Assembly: GCF_028389875.1 (NCBI RefSeq)
Contig: NC_084663.1
Span: 94,094,765-94,158,764 of the forward strand
Direction: 5' to 3'
DNA: 64,000 nt
DNA from: Rhea pennata
Lineage: Eukaryota > Chordata > Aves > Rheiformes > Rheidae
The position numbers and the translations under genes were made by a program. The stretch's first letter is position 1. Each line of letters begins with the position of its first letter. Positions 57,101 through 64,000 of the stretch are shown in pieces. The notes beneath the pieces were generated by a model that was given only the letters and a program-made list of their open reading frames with translations, made no database searches and had not been told where the DNA came from.

Positions 57101-59592
57101 ATGTGAAGTATATGAAGCATTCATTTTCTGGAAACGAGTTTCTCATTTTAACTGTCTTTTGGCTTTTGAAGGTAATGTTGATCTCATTGCTGGCTGGAGG
57201 TGTTGGTCTGAACTTGACTGGAGGAAACCACCTCTTTCTCCTTGACATGCACTGGTAAAGACAAATAAGTTTCATTTCCAAGGATGTATGTGGGACACAC
57301 TGATTTAGTCTCTCACTTGTGTATATTTTGTATATATATATATATATGTATATATTGTGTATATTTTTTTTACACAATTGGGTAGGAGGGAAGAGTTTAC
57401 CTGAGAGTGAAGGCTAATGGTTAGCTATGGAAAAGTGTTCCCAATACAATCTGCCTCTAAATCTGTCAGTCTAGTGCTCACTGCTATGAAATACAGGACT
57501 GCAGAGGGAGGGGGGGGGAAAGGGGGGTTGACAGCAATCCAGAGAAGCTTAAGTTTGCACTTTGTATCATAAAGGGTACTGAGGAGTTGGCAGTCCCTGG
57601 CTTAACTTCTTGCAGTAATAAAAACGGTGTAGTGGTTCCCACGGGGAGTTCATCTTGAAACATTGATTAAAAAAAATAGTTAGTGACTGGGTATGGGTAG
57701 TGTACCTTGGACTTTTACAGGGCTATGAAAATGCGCTTCAGCGCACAAAGCAGCTGCTGAGTAGCAGCATTAAGGAGACGCTTCTACATTATAAAAGTTA
57801 GGGCAATGAGTAATCCCTGTCCCTATTTGTCAAACTGTGAACCATTGCTTATGGAAATATGCATGAGTGAAGGTGTTTTTCAATGGAGTTTGCCTTTCCG
57901 CTTCTCTCACCTTTCCTCGTCAGCTACTAAGCTTTCTGAATACTAGCTACTGCTGGCCAGAAATATGGAATTAATGTGGAACAATGATCTAATTTAAAAA
58001 GCTTTTTTTTTTTTTTTTTTTTAATGTGGAGTTGTAACGAATTTTTACCCAGGGCTGAGGGAAACATGGCTAGGCTGAATAATGGCAATCAATGGTGATC
58101 AAGCTAGTAAATCTAAGGTAATTTGAGAGGAGGCTCTAGCTCTTCTATGGAGAAAGAAAACAGGATGCTTTTGGAGGCAGACAAATGAGATGAGCACAAG
58201 TGCTTTCATATTTCTATTACTCGTGAATTTAATAAGCTCCAACACTATGCAAGCTATTTCTTCCCTTACAGGAATCCAGCTCTTGAGGACCAGGCATGTG
58301 ACCGCATTTACCGAGTGGGGCAGCGGAAGGATGTTGTGATACACAGGTCAGGATCATCCTTAGCAGTAAAAGAGGCAGTTGCTGCTCATGTACTGTCTGG
58401 CTTTAGTCTGAGGGACAAGGCCTTGTTTTGAGGCTTGTTTCCTGACTTGTTGGGCACAAGGTCTAAAGGTGGGACTGAGGATCGCTGAGGTAAAAGAATA
58501 TATGAGGATACTCTTATGGCATTTGCCTGTATGATGCTATGGGGCTATCTGGATTGCTAACAATGTTTTGTTGTTGTTGTTGTTGTTGTTGTTTGTTTGT
58601 TTAAAAAAGCTACAAACACTGACCCATGTTTTAGTGGGAATATCCTGTCCCTCCCTGGGAACCCCTATCTTCTTTCATCAAATTGAGATCTTTATTGAAA
58701 AGACAAAATAACTGCCATTTCTTATGGCTATTAAATATCAAACTTTTTGGTGTTAGTGGTTATAGTGCTAAATTTTAAAAAGGGCCAGAAATGATCTTGC
58801 GTCTGCCATGCTTAGGGGTAGCCACATGCTTCCCTACCCTTTCTGAGCATATTTGTCTTTGAGAGTGAACTGGAGCACTCAGAGGATGGGTTAATTAAAC
58901 ATTGCAGGATAGTTGAGGATCTTATGGCAATAACCACTTGTGCTTACTGACTTTTTATTAGTAGTCTGGGGATAGACAACATGTTCCCTAAGCTTGGACT
59001 TTGTTAGTATCAGTAACATAAACATACAGAGCACTTCTGGTAAATGTCAGAGCTGGCCTTTAGGAAAAAGCACTTGTGATTTTTGAGTATTAAAAGGCTA
59101 CCCTAGCTATTGTAAGTGTGCAAAAAATTCAAAGCACCTGCAATCTAGAAAACTATTTTGGGTACAATATTTTTAGCATAATAGGTGCCATCAGTTATCA
59201 TAGAACTATTCCAGAATTTATCATATAATTATTATTGCTTGAGGCCTCAAGCGCATCACACTTTTCTTTGAAGTGTTACAGTATCTGGATGCAAGAACAG
59301 CTATCTTCTGTGAACAGGTACACTTGGTCAGTCATGTAATAGGCTGCTAATATTTAACTGAGATAAGGACTTTCTCAGTAACTTTCAAAATGCTTACAAC
59401 ATGGACTTTCTCCTAGCAATTAAAACGACATGCTTTTGTATTTTTAGGTTTGTCTGTAAAGAGACAGTGGAAGAAAAGATAGTAGAACTCCAGACCAGGA
59501 AGAAAGATCTCGCCCAGCAGGTGCTGTCAGGCAAAGGAGAGTCCTTCTCTAAACTCTCTCTGGCTGACCTCAAAATTCTCTTTGGCATCTAA
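38652..59592 (+). CDS. TTF2: Transcription termination factor 2, SNF2-family ATPase
   Basis: Twenty-three coding exons: 38652-38679, 38824-38935, 40219-40305, 41049-41115, 41570-42550, 43410-43536, 44699-44890, 45107-45264, 46323-46404, 46713-46823, 47804-47954, 48670-48775, 49845-50035, 50910-51063, 51844-51935, 52577-52659, 53300-53439, 54302-54472, 55052-55110, 55985-56138, 57172-57254, 58272-58346 and 59448-59592. All introns are GT-AG; 3549 nt, 1182 residues (human 1162). An N-terminal GRF zinc finger (C6, H9, [20 protein letters not shown]) is followed by a second short Cys-containing segment ending [11 protein letters not shown] low-complexity linker, mostly exon 5, reaches about residue 425. 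SNF2 motifs follow: DDMGLGKT (613-620), DEAH (754-757), GTPIQNN, and motif [13 protein letters not shown] (1117-1127). The enzyme uses ATP to release RNA polymerase II and transcripts from DNA, notably at mitosis; it is the Lodestar relative. Confidence 0.97.
38979..38991. repeat. G13 homopolymer
   Basis: Thirteen G in TTF2 intron 2, within the CpG island and about 45 bases past the exon 2 donor. With the neighbouring G runs it could form a G-quadruplex in DNA or nascent RNA. Confidence 0.85.
48281..48301. repeat. T21 homopolymer
   Basis: A T tract in TTF2 intron 11 with no recognised element body beside it. Confidence 0.85.
48395..48575 (+). mobile_element. Ancient MIR/CORE-SINE copy in TTF2 intron 11
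   Basis: The order of blocks is that of MIR: GGGTTCAATACCACTGACTT (tRNA-like B box and core), 'ggcctcaatttcagtattc', then CATAAAATGGGGACAATATG and a tail ending near GACTGCTGTGAAG. The MIR-like blocks, especially the AAAATGGGGA motif, are well kept. It is sense to TTF2 and between exons 11 and 12. Confidence 0.7.
52222..52241. repeat. A20 homopolymer
   Basis: A pure A tract in TTF2 intron 15, preceded 40 bases earlier by another A-rich stretch (AAAAAAATAAAATAAAA). No SINE or LINE body was recognised. Confidence 0.85.
54081..54153 (+). mobile_element. Old CR1-type LINE 3' terminus
   Basis: The phrase GGACTGTTGGTCTGACCCAG followed by CAGGGTGTTTCTTATGATTCT is the form of the CR1 3' end common in turtles and crocodilians ('ggtctgacccagta...ttcttatg'). 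Only the last 70 or so bases are recognisable. It lies in TTF2 intron 17, sense to the gene. Confidence 0.6.
57330..57364. repeat. TA microsatellite
   Basis: An alternating TA tract with a TG interruption in TTF2 intron 21, about 75 bases past the exon 21 donor. Confidence 0.8.
58003..58022. repeat. T20 homopolymer
   Basis: A pure T tract in TTF2 intron 21. The bases AATGTGGA occur on both sides of it (within TTAATGTGGA at 57971-57980 and 58021-58030), which may be chance. Confidence 0.85.
58567..58602. repeat. TTG microsatellite
   Basis: About nine TTG units grading into TTTG in TTF2 intron 22. It is simple sequence. Confidence 0.85.
59020..59210 (+). repeat. Diverged direct repeat, copy A (TTF2 intron 22)
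   Basis: This stretch matches 62770-62940 in the same orientation. Shared blocks include GCCTTTAGGAAAAAGCA versus GCCTTTGGAAAAAGCA, TTGTGATTTTTG, TTCAAAGCACCT, AATCTAGAAAACT, and AATAGGTGCCATCAGT. Roughly four in five positions agree, with a few small gaps. It lies about 3.7 kb from copy B. The family was not recognised. Confidence 0.85.
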
Positions 59593-59785
59593 TTTATCCT
59601 TTACAACAGAAATGGAAAGCAATTTTGTACTTGGGAGTACCTGGGGAGACTTCAGCAAAGAACTGTTGTTTAAGGTGGTCCTTTATTTTGAAAATAACTT
59701 TTTTTAAAAAAAACTGTTTCAGGAAAGGAAGTTACTGACTTCTGGAATTTTTTAATACTGAAATCAAATAGTGTGTCCAAAGATT

Positions 59786-59791
59786 AATAAA
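59786..59791 (+). promoter_or_regulatory. TTF2: Poly(A) signal of TTF2
   Basis: AATAAA lies 194 bases past the TTF2 stop codon, the first canonical hexamer in the 3'UTR. It is followed by T-rich sequence. It gives a short 3'UTR of about 210-220 bases. Confidence 0.75.
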
Positions 59792-59819
59792 GTTATAAAT
59801 TAAGCTATTGCTTAAAATA

Positions 59820-60330
59820 CTTTTGAATCAATATTAAAAACATGCTTGCTTCATGGATTCTTATGTATGCTTTGTGTTTAGAAAGTTTCTTCTTTCAGGA
59901 TAGGAGAGAAACAGGCATAAGAGAACTGAGGAAGTGAGAGAGAAGCATGAGGTAGGAAAGATCAGAGGCTGAATGGTGAGATTGGGTGAACATGAGACTC
60001 CTCTTCCCACCTAACAAAAAAAAAGTGGTTTTGAGGGTGATATTAAAAGAACATGATACAGGCTTTCAAATATGTCCATAACAAAATGAAGGAAAGATTT
60101 AAATACTTAATTTTCTTTACTTAGATATAAAATCCCTCCTTGAAGTAAAGAAGCAGTATCTTTGCCCTGTTCAAAATACTATCCAAGCAGGGGACTGGAT
60201 TTCTAGTATGTTCCTCTGAAATAGCAAAGAACCCTGAATCTTCCCCCTCCTCCCTGCCTTTTTTTCCTCTAAATCTTGAATACTATAAGGTTTCCCCACT
60301 GCAAAAGTTTCAATGTAGATTATTATTACT
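59820..60330. other. TTF2 downstream flank
   Basis: Sequence past the TTF2 poly(A) site with short purine-rich and pyrimidine-rich patches. Nothing was recognised in it before the SINE at 60338. Confidence 0.5.
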
Positions 60331-60337
60331 TCTTAAA

Positions 60338-60472
60338 AGAGGTTTAGCTCAGTTGGTTAGAGCATGGCACTGCTAATGCCAAGGTTGCAGGTTCAATCCT
60401 CATATGGGCTACAGTAAGGGTTGGACTAGATGATCTCTAGACGTCCTTTCCAACCTTACCATTCTATGATTT
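60338..60472 (+). mobile_element. tRNA-derived SINE with CR1 3' tail
   Basis: The first 72 bases are a tRNA(Ile)-like head: TTTAGCTCAGTTGGTTAGAG (A box region), a TGGCA/TGCCA stem, and a decayed B box GGTTCAATCCT. Directly joined is a CR1 tail: GGTTGGACTAGATGATCTC, then CCTTTCCAACCTTACC and ATTCTATGAT. Avian SINEs of this build (for example TguSINE1) are mobilised by CR1 reverse transcriptase and are known from perching birds. The head differs at about ten positions from the intact tRNA-Ile gene at 63617. The anticodon loop reads CTGCTAA, so it would not work as tRNA-Ile. No clear target duplication is visible, as is usual for CR1-type insertion. Confidence 0.85.
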
Positions 60473-60870
60473 CCATTCTTATAGTAGATGAGCTGCCAGT
60501 AATTGGCTCATGCTTTGTAGTCTCTTTCCTCTCAGCACTGATGTATGTTAGTGAACAAAGTTTCTAGGCAAACATTCTTTATTGGTTTTTATCTCCTCTG
60601 CTCCTCTCCTCACCCTGCAGTGGCCATAGCCATAGCCACTGCATAGTCTGGTTTTCTATTGATTGTACCATTTCTCTGGGATTTAGCACAGTTCCCATAA
60701 CAAACTCTTCAGCAAAAGGAAGACTTCAGTTTGGAATGGGTCTTATTTCTGATGGCAGGTGGCAGCATATGACACGTTTGAATGCTGATAAGTAACTAGA
60801 CTTTGGTCCCTGATTATGACTGTTCCCCATGGAACAAGATGATAGCAGTTGGTATCCCTTGAAATGATGG

Positions 60871-61464
60871 AGAGCTCTATTAGGAAGACTGTTGCCAGCA
60901 GGTCGAGGGAGGTGATCCTGCCCCTCTGCTCAGCCCTGGGGAGGCCTCATCTCGAGTACTGCATCCAGTTCTGGGCTCCCCAGTACAAGAGAGACATGGA
61001 GCTACTGGAGAGAGCCCAGCACAGGGCTATGAAGATGATCCAAGGGCTGGAGCATCTGCCCTATGAGGAACAGCTGTGAGAGCTGGACCTCTTCAGCCTG
61101 GAGAAAAGAAGACTGAGGGGGGAATCTTATCAATGTTGTCTAAGTACCTGAAGGGAGGGTGTCACGGGGATGAGGACAAACTTCTCAGTTGTCCCATGTG
61201 ACAGGACAAGAGGCAATGGGCAGAAATTGAAGCACAGGAAGTTCTGCCTGAACGTGAGGGGGAACTTCTTCTCTGGGAGAGTGACAGAGCACTGGACCAG
61301 GTTGCCCAGAGAGCTTGTGGAGTCTCCTTCTCTGAGGATATTCAAGGCCTGCCTGGATGCAACTCTGTCTAACATGCTCTAGGTGACCCTGCTGAGCAGG
61401 GAGGTTGGACTAGATGATCTCCAGAGGTCCCTTCCAATCTTACTGATTCTATGATTCTATGATT
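60871..61464 (+). mobile_element. 5'-truncated CR1 LINE
   Basis: The 5' part encodes the C-terminal end of the CR1 ORF2 reverse transcriptase ([20 protein letters not shown], then [17 protein letters not shown]), ending in TGA at 61077-61079. The remainder is the CR1 3' region with the typical GGTTGGACTAGATGATCTCC block and two ATTCTATG tail units at the end. About 600 bases are kept of an element of some 4.5 kb. Truncation is at or near 60871. It cannot move by itself. It shares its final 50 bases with the SINE at 60338-60472, which indicates the source of that SINE's tail. Confidence 0.93.
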
Positions 61465-62769
61465 TGCTGATCAGTGGTTCCTCTTACTACACACTGTTCC
61501 GGTAGAATATGATACTGCAGTGTTAATTATTTCTTACCTGCCTGGATTGGATGTGATGAGCAAGTGATGCTGTCTGATTATTCCAGCCTATTGCACAGAT
61601 AAGGAGGTTTGGGGACAGAAATAGTTGTTTGTGCAGAGTGTGTGTGTGTGTGTGTGTGTACATACACACACGTACATCCATAACTTCAGTGTGCTGGAAA
61701 TGCCTTGAGTGGTTCCCAGAATCAAGGACTGCCGTGCAGCCTAGGCAATTTAAGCATACTTACAACTCTCAGCTTGTGGAACATAGTGTGCTTCTCATGT
61801 GCCTTACTGTACTATTTTTCTGCAAAACACACCAGACTGCCTGTTTTCACAAAACAGAGGGCTAAGGGCTATCTTTCTTAAATTACCTTATTGAAAAAGT
61901 ATACACGAGCAGAACTTGGGCTATAGTTGCCTCTCTGGAATTCATGTTCACTCTCTGATCTGAGCTCCTGTAGCTTTCCTTGGAATGACTTTTAGCCTAG
62001 CATGCTTTCCTGTTTTAGATACATCTAGCAATATATCTTAAATCAGTCTCTCATACACATTATCCATTCATCCTGTGTGTCTTCCTTTTGGGTTAACTTA
62101 ACAATAGCCTGAATGCTGCATAACTGTTAGATGTGGCAGATACTGCCATTAGGATGAATTGCTTTTACTGTATCACATCTTTTCTTGGAAAAGGCTTTAG
62201 CCCTTCTTAGGAAGCCTAAAAAACCTATGGCATATGAAGTGACTGAGTCTACTCTACGTTCAACTTACTTACCTTCAGCTTCAGAATTTCTCTGAACTCT
62301 AGCAAGTACCTCCAGTTACTGTCTTCTGAATGGGGGGAATTAAGACTATGGGGTGTTTTTCATTCGTTAGCTCACAGCTCTGAAGATAATGCAAAAAAAC
62401 GTGTTTCTGAAACTATTATTGAGCAATGCTAGCCCAAATGTGACCAAGTATTTACATCTCCCTACAACATAAAATTAACAGGGCCTTGTTTCCTTATAGG
62501 AAAAAAATGTGAATTTTACCAATACTCTTAATATTAAGAAGAAAGAACACAAAGGGTACTTTTTCCACACCTCTATCAAAAAACTGTCTTCCTTTGTCTC
62601 TCATAATATACTCCTGAAATCATCCTCTGTAGGCTTACTAGAAGTATAGCAGAACAAACCAGATTAACATCTATTCAGGAAAGGATGATGGAGTAGGGAA
62701 TTAGCAAGGCTGCAATAGTTGGTATCTTATACAAGTATTTAATAGTACCTTGGCACTAATATCATGATT
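61465..62769. other. Intergenic region downstream of CR1
   Basis: AT-rich sequence with a TG/CA tract at 61638-61671. No exon, RNA gene or further repeat was recognised. Confidence 0.5.
61638..61671. repeat. TG tract followed by inverted CA tract
   Basis: Ten or so TG units run into ACATACACACACGTACAT, so the two arms are partly complementary. The stretch is a candidate for Z-DNA or hairpin formation, but is otherwise simple sequence. Confidence 0.8.
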
Positions 62770-62940
62770 GAGTAGCATTTACACATAGCAATGTCAAAGT
62801 TGGCCTTTGGAAAAAGCATTTGTGATTTTTGGTATTAACAAGCGAGCTTAGCTATTTTAAGTTTGCAGAACATTCAAAGCACCTAGAATCTAGAAAACTT
62901 GTGTATGATGTTTTTAATAGGTGCCATCAGTCATCATAAA
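62770..62940 (+). repeat. Diverged direct repeat, copy B
   Basis: Partner of the copy at 59020-59210, same orientation. It ends at the border of the GC-rich tRNA island; similarity stops at CATCATAAA, just before the sequence turns GC-rich. Confidence 0.85.
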
Positions 62941-63331
62941 CTGCTGTGACCTCCCACGTACCGCCGCGGTGGCACTGTCCTGTAGCCCTGGCGTGCTATG
63001 GTCCTCTTCAACTCCCTGCTCCCATTTTTCCCTCTCCTCATGGAGATACTCCCCCTCCCTCAGGCGAGAGGGACGCTACGGCCACTGCGTCCTGCTAGAG
63101 CGGCTGGAGCCCTGACAACTGCTGGCTGCAGCCGCTTCCCTGCTGCCGTATTTGAACAGCAGGCTCTGTTGTGAAAGCTGTAAGCGACACAGATGTCCGT
63201 CTTGGGGAGCGTCCCCTCGCCGGCTGCTCCGCAGCCCCACAGCACCACTTTGCTCCGGCGGGGCCGCGCGGGCGCCCGCGCCGGCGGCGGCGGCAGAGCC
63301 GAGGCGGGCCGGCGGGAAACCGTGCCCAGCG

Positions 63332-63414
63332 GTCAGGATGGCCGAGCGGTCTAAGGCGCTGCGTTCAGGTCGCAGTCTCCCCTGGAGGCGTGGGTTCGAA
63401 TCCCACTCCTGACA
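63332..63414 (+). tRNA. tRNA-Leu (anticodon CAG)
   Basis: Eighty-three bases with acceptor arms GTCAGGA/TCCTGAC perfectly paired and discriminator A. The anticodon stem CTGCG/CGCAG holds loop TTCAGGT with anticodon CAG. A long variable arm, expected for leucine tRNA, and a T arm GGGTTCGAATCCC (B box) are present. No intron. It is followed after four bases by a run of 18 T, a Pol III terminator. It reads CUG, a major leucine codon. Confidence 0.97.
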
Positions 63415-63418
63415 CAAG

Positions 63419-63436
63419 TTTTTTTTTTTTTTTTTT
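63419..63436 (+). terminator. Pol III terminator of tRNA-Leu
   Basis: Eighteen T in a row start four bases after the mature tRNA-Leu end, far more than the four needed for RNA polymerase III termination. Confidence 0.85.
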
Positions 63437-63616
63437 GCCGGCTCGGCCCAGGTTTGCTATTTTTTTCGGAGCCTCGTGGGGACGCGGGAGCTCGCGCGGT
63501 GGGAGGCGGCATTTCTGTGCGGCCGCAGGCGACGCGGGCCGGAAAGGGGCCGCAGCGAGGGCGCTCGGCCCGGACGTGGCGGTGATCTGGCCGCCGCGGA
63601 AGCTGTTGCACAGCAC

Positions 63617-63690
63617 GGCCGGTTAGCTCAGTTGGTTAGAGCGTGGTGCTAATAACGCCAAGGTCGCGGGTTCGATCCCCGTACGGGCCA
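63617..63690 (+). tRNA. tRNA-Ile (anticodon AAT)
   Basis: Seventy-four bases with acceptor arms GGCCGGT/ACGGGCC, discriminator A and TAGCTCAGTTGGTTAGAG in the D arm. The anticodon loop is CTAATAA (anticodon AAT, read as IAU after editing to inosine) and the B box is GGTTCGATCCC. It appears identical to the common vertebrate gene, including the G-G at pair 5-68. A TTTT terminator follows at 63695-63698. It is on the same strand as tRNA-Leu, 202 bases downstream. Confidence 0.97.
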
Positions 63691-63694
63691 CTCG

Positions 63695-63698
63695 TTTT
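63695..63698 (+). terminator. Pol III terminator of tRNA-Ile
   Basis: TTTT begins five bases past the mature tRNA end, the minimal RNA polymerase III terminator in vertebrates. Confidence 0.75.
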
Positions 63699-64000
63699 CC
63701 TGCACCTCTCTTTTTCTTCCAACCACCTGCCTTGCTGTTGGTGCCTCTTTCTAAAGAACGGAAAAGTCGGCAACACAGAGGGGAACAAAGTTCAGAGATG
63801 ATGAAAAATGCGCTTTTGGAGTCACTTGGTTAGCCATCATGGTTAACCTTCAGAACAGAGGGTGAAAGCTGCTGTTAGTTTGCTGAGGGGTGTTTATGTG
63901 TTGTTTTGTTCTGTTTTTATAAGCCAGCACTGTTTCTTGGGGGAGAGAGGAATGAGGAAACTTCCCCGCGCTGCCTGCGCATCGCTACAGCGAGGACGAG
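63699..64000. other. Flank after the tRNA pair
   Basis: No feature recognised. GC content rises again in the last 35 bases, which may be the edge of another CpG island. Confidence 0.4.

Larger units (their letters stand above)
62945..63610 (+). promoter_or_regulatory. GC-rich island around two tRNA genes
   Basis: CpG-rich sequence surrounds the tRNA genes, which is common for active tRNA loci in warm-blooded vertebrates. Open frames through it on both strands have no family resemblance. No protein-coding exon was recognised, although the island could also mark a promoter for a gene beyond the window. Confidence 0.5.

Noticed and set aside
60341-60412. Functional tRNA gene
   Set aside because: The acceptor and B box are decayed, the anticodon loop is altered, and a CR1 tail is fused directly to the end, so it is a SINE head.

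Overview
This is a stretch of vertebrate nuclear chromosome, almost certainly from a bird. The introns are short to moderate, interspersed repeats are few, the one clear recent LINE is a 5'-truncated CR1 with the avian 3' tail, and a tRNA-headed SINE with a CR1 tail (the type known from perching birds) lies beside it. The spliced products match vertebrate orthologues over their full length. No bacterial, viral, CRISPR or integrated-element system was seen, and I do not claim an undescribed system.

Layout: 1-584 holds nothing recognised. SFT2D2 is on the minus strand (coding exons 11095 down to 5187, long 3'UTR probably to about 580). TIPRL is on the minus strand (22927 down to 14758). GPR161 is on the plus strand, head-to-head with TIPRL (CpG island 24.3-25.3 kb, coding 26977-35024). 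TTF2 is on the plus strand (CpG island 38.2-39.1 kb, 23 coding exons 38652-59592, poly(A) signal 59786). From 60.3 to 61.5 kb lie the SINE and the CR1 fragment. At 63.3-63.7 kb a GC-rich island carries tRNA-Leu(CAG) and tRNA-Ile(AAT). I rebuilt all 44 coding exons by hand. Every intron has GT..AG ends and phases agree throughout, giving proteins of 160 (SFT2D2), 273 (TIPRL), 521 (GPR161) and 1182 (TTF2) residues.

The genes do unrelated jobs: SFT2D2 in Golgi/endosome membrane traffic, TIPRL in PP2A-family phosphatase and TOR signalling, GPR161 in ciliary cAMP/PKA control of Hedgehog signalling, and TTF2 in ATP-driven release of RNA polymerase II. SFT2D2-TIPRL-GPR161 is the same neighbourhood as human 1q24. 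TTF2 beside GPR161 is not the human arrangement.

The points most worth a second look are upstream ORFs in the GPR161 leader, a perfect 10-bp CLEAR/E-box palindrome at the TIPRL promoter, two inverted ZNF143-like sites at the SFT2D2 promoter, a diverged 150-200 bp direct repeat flanking the 3' end of TTF2, and an exact 32-bp tandem duplication in the SFT2D2 gene.
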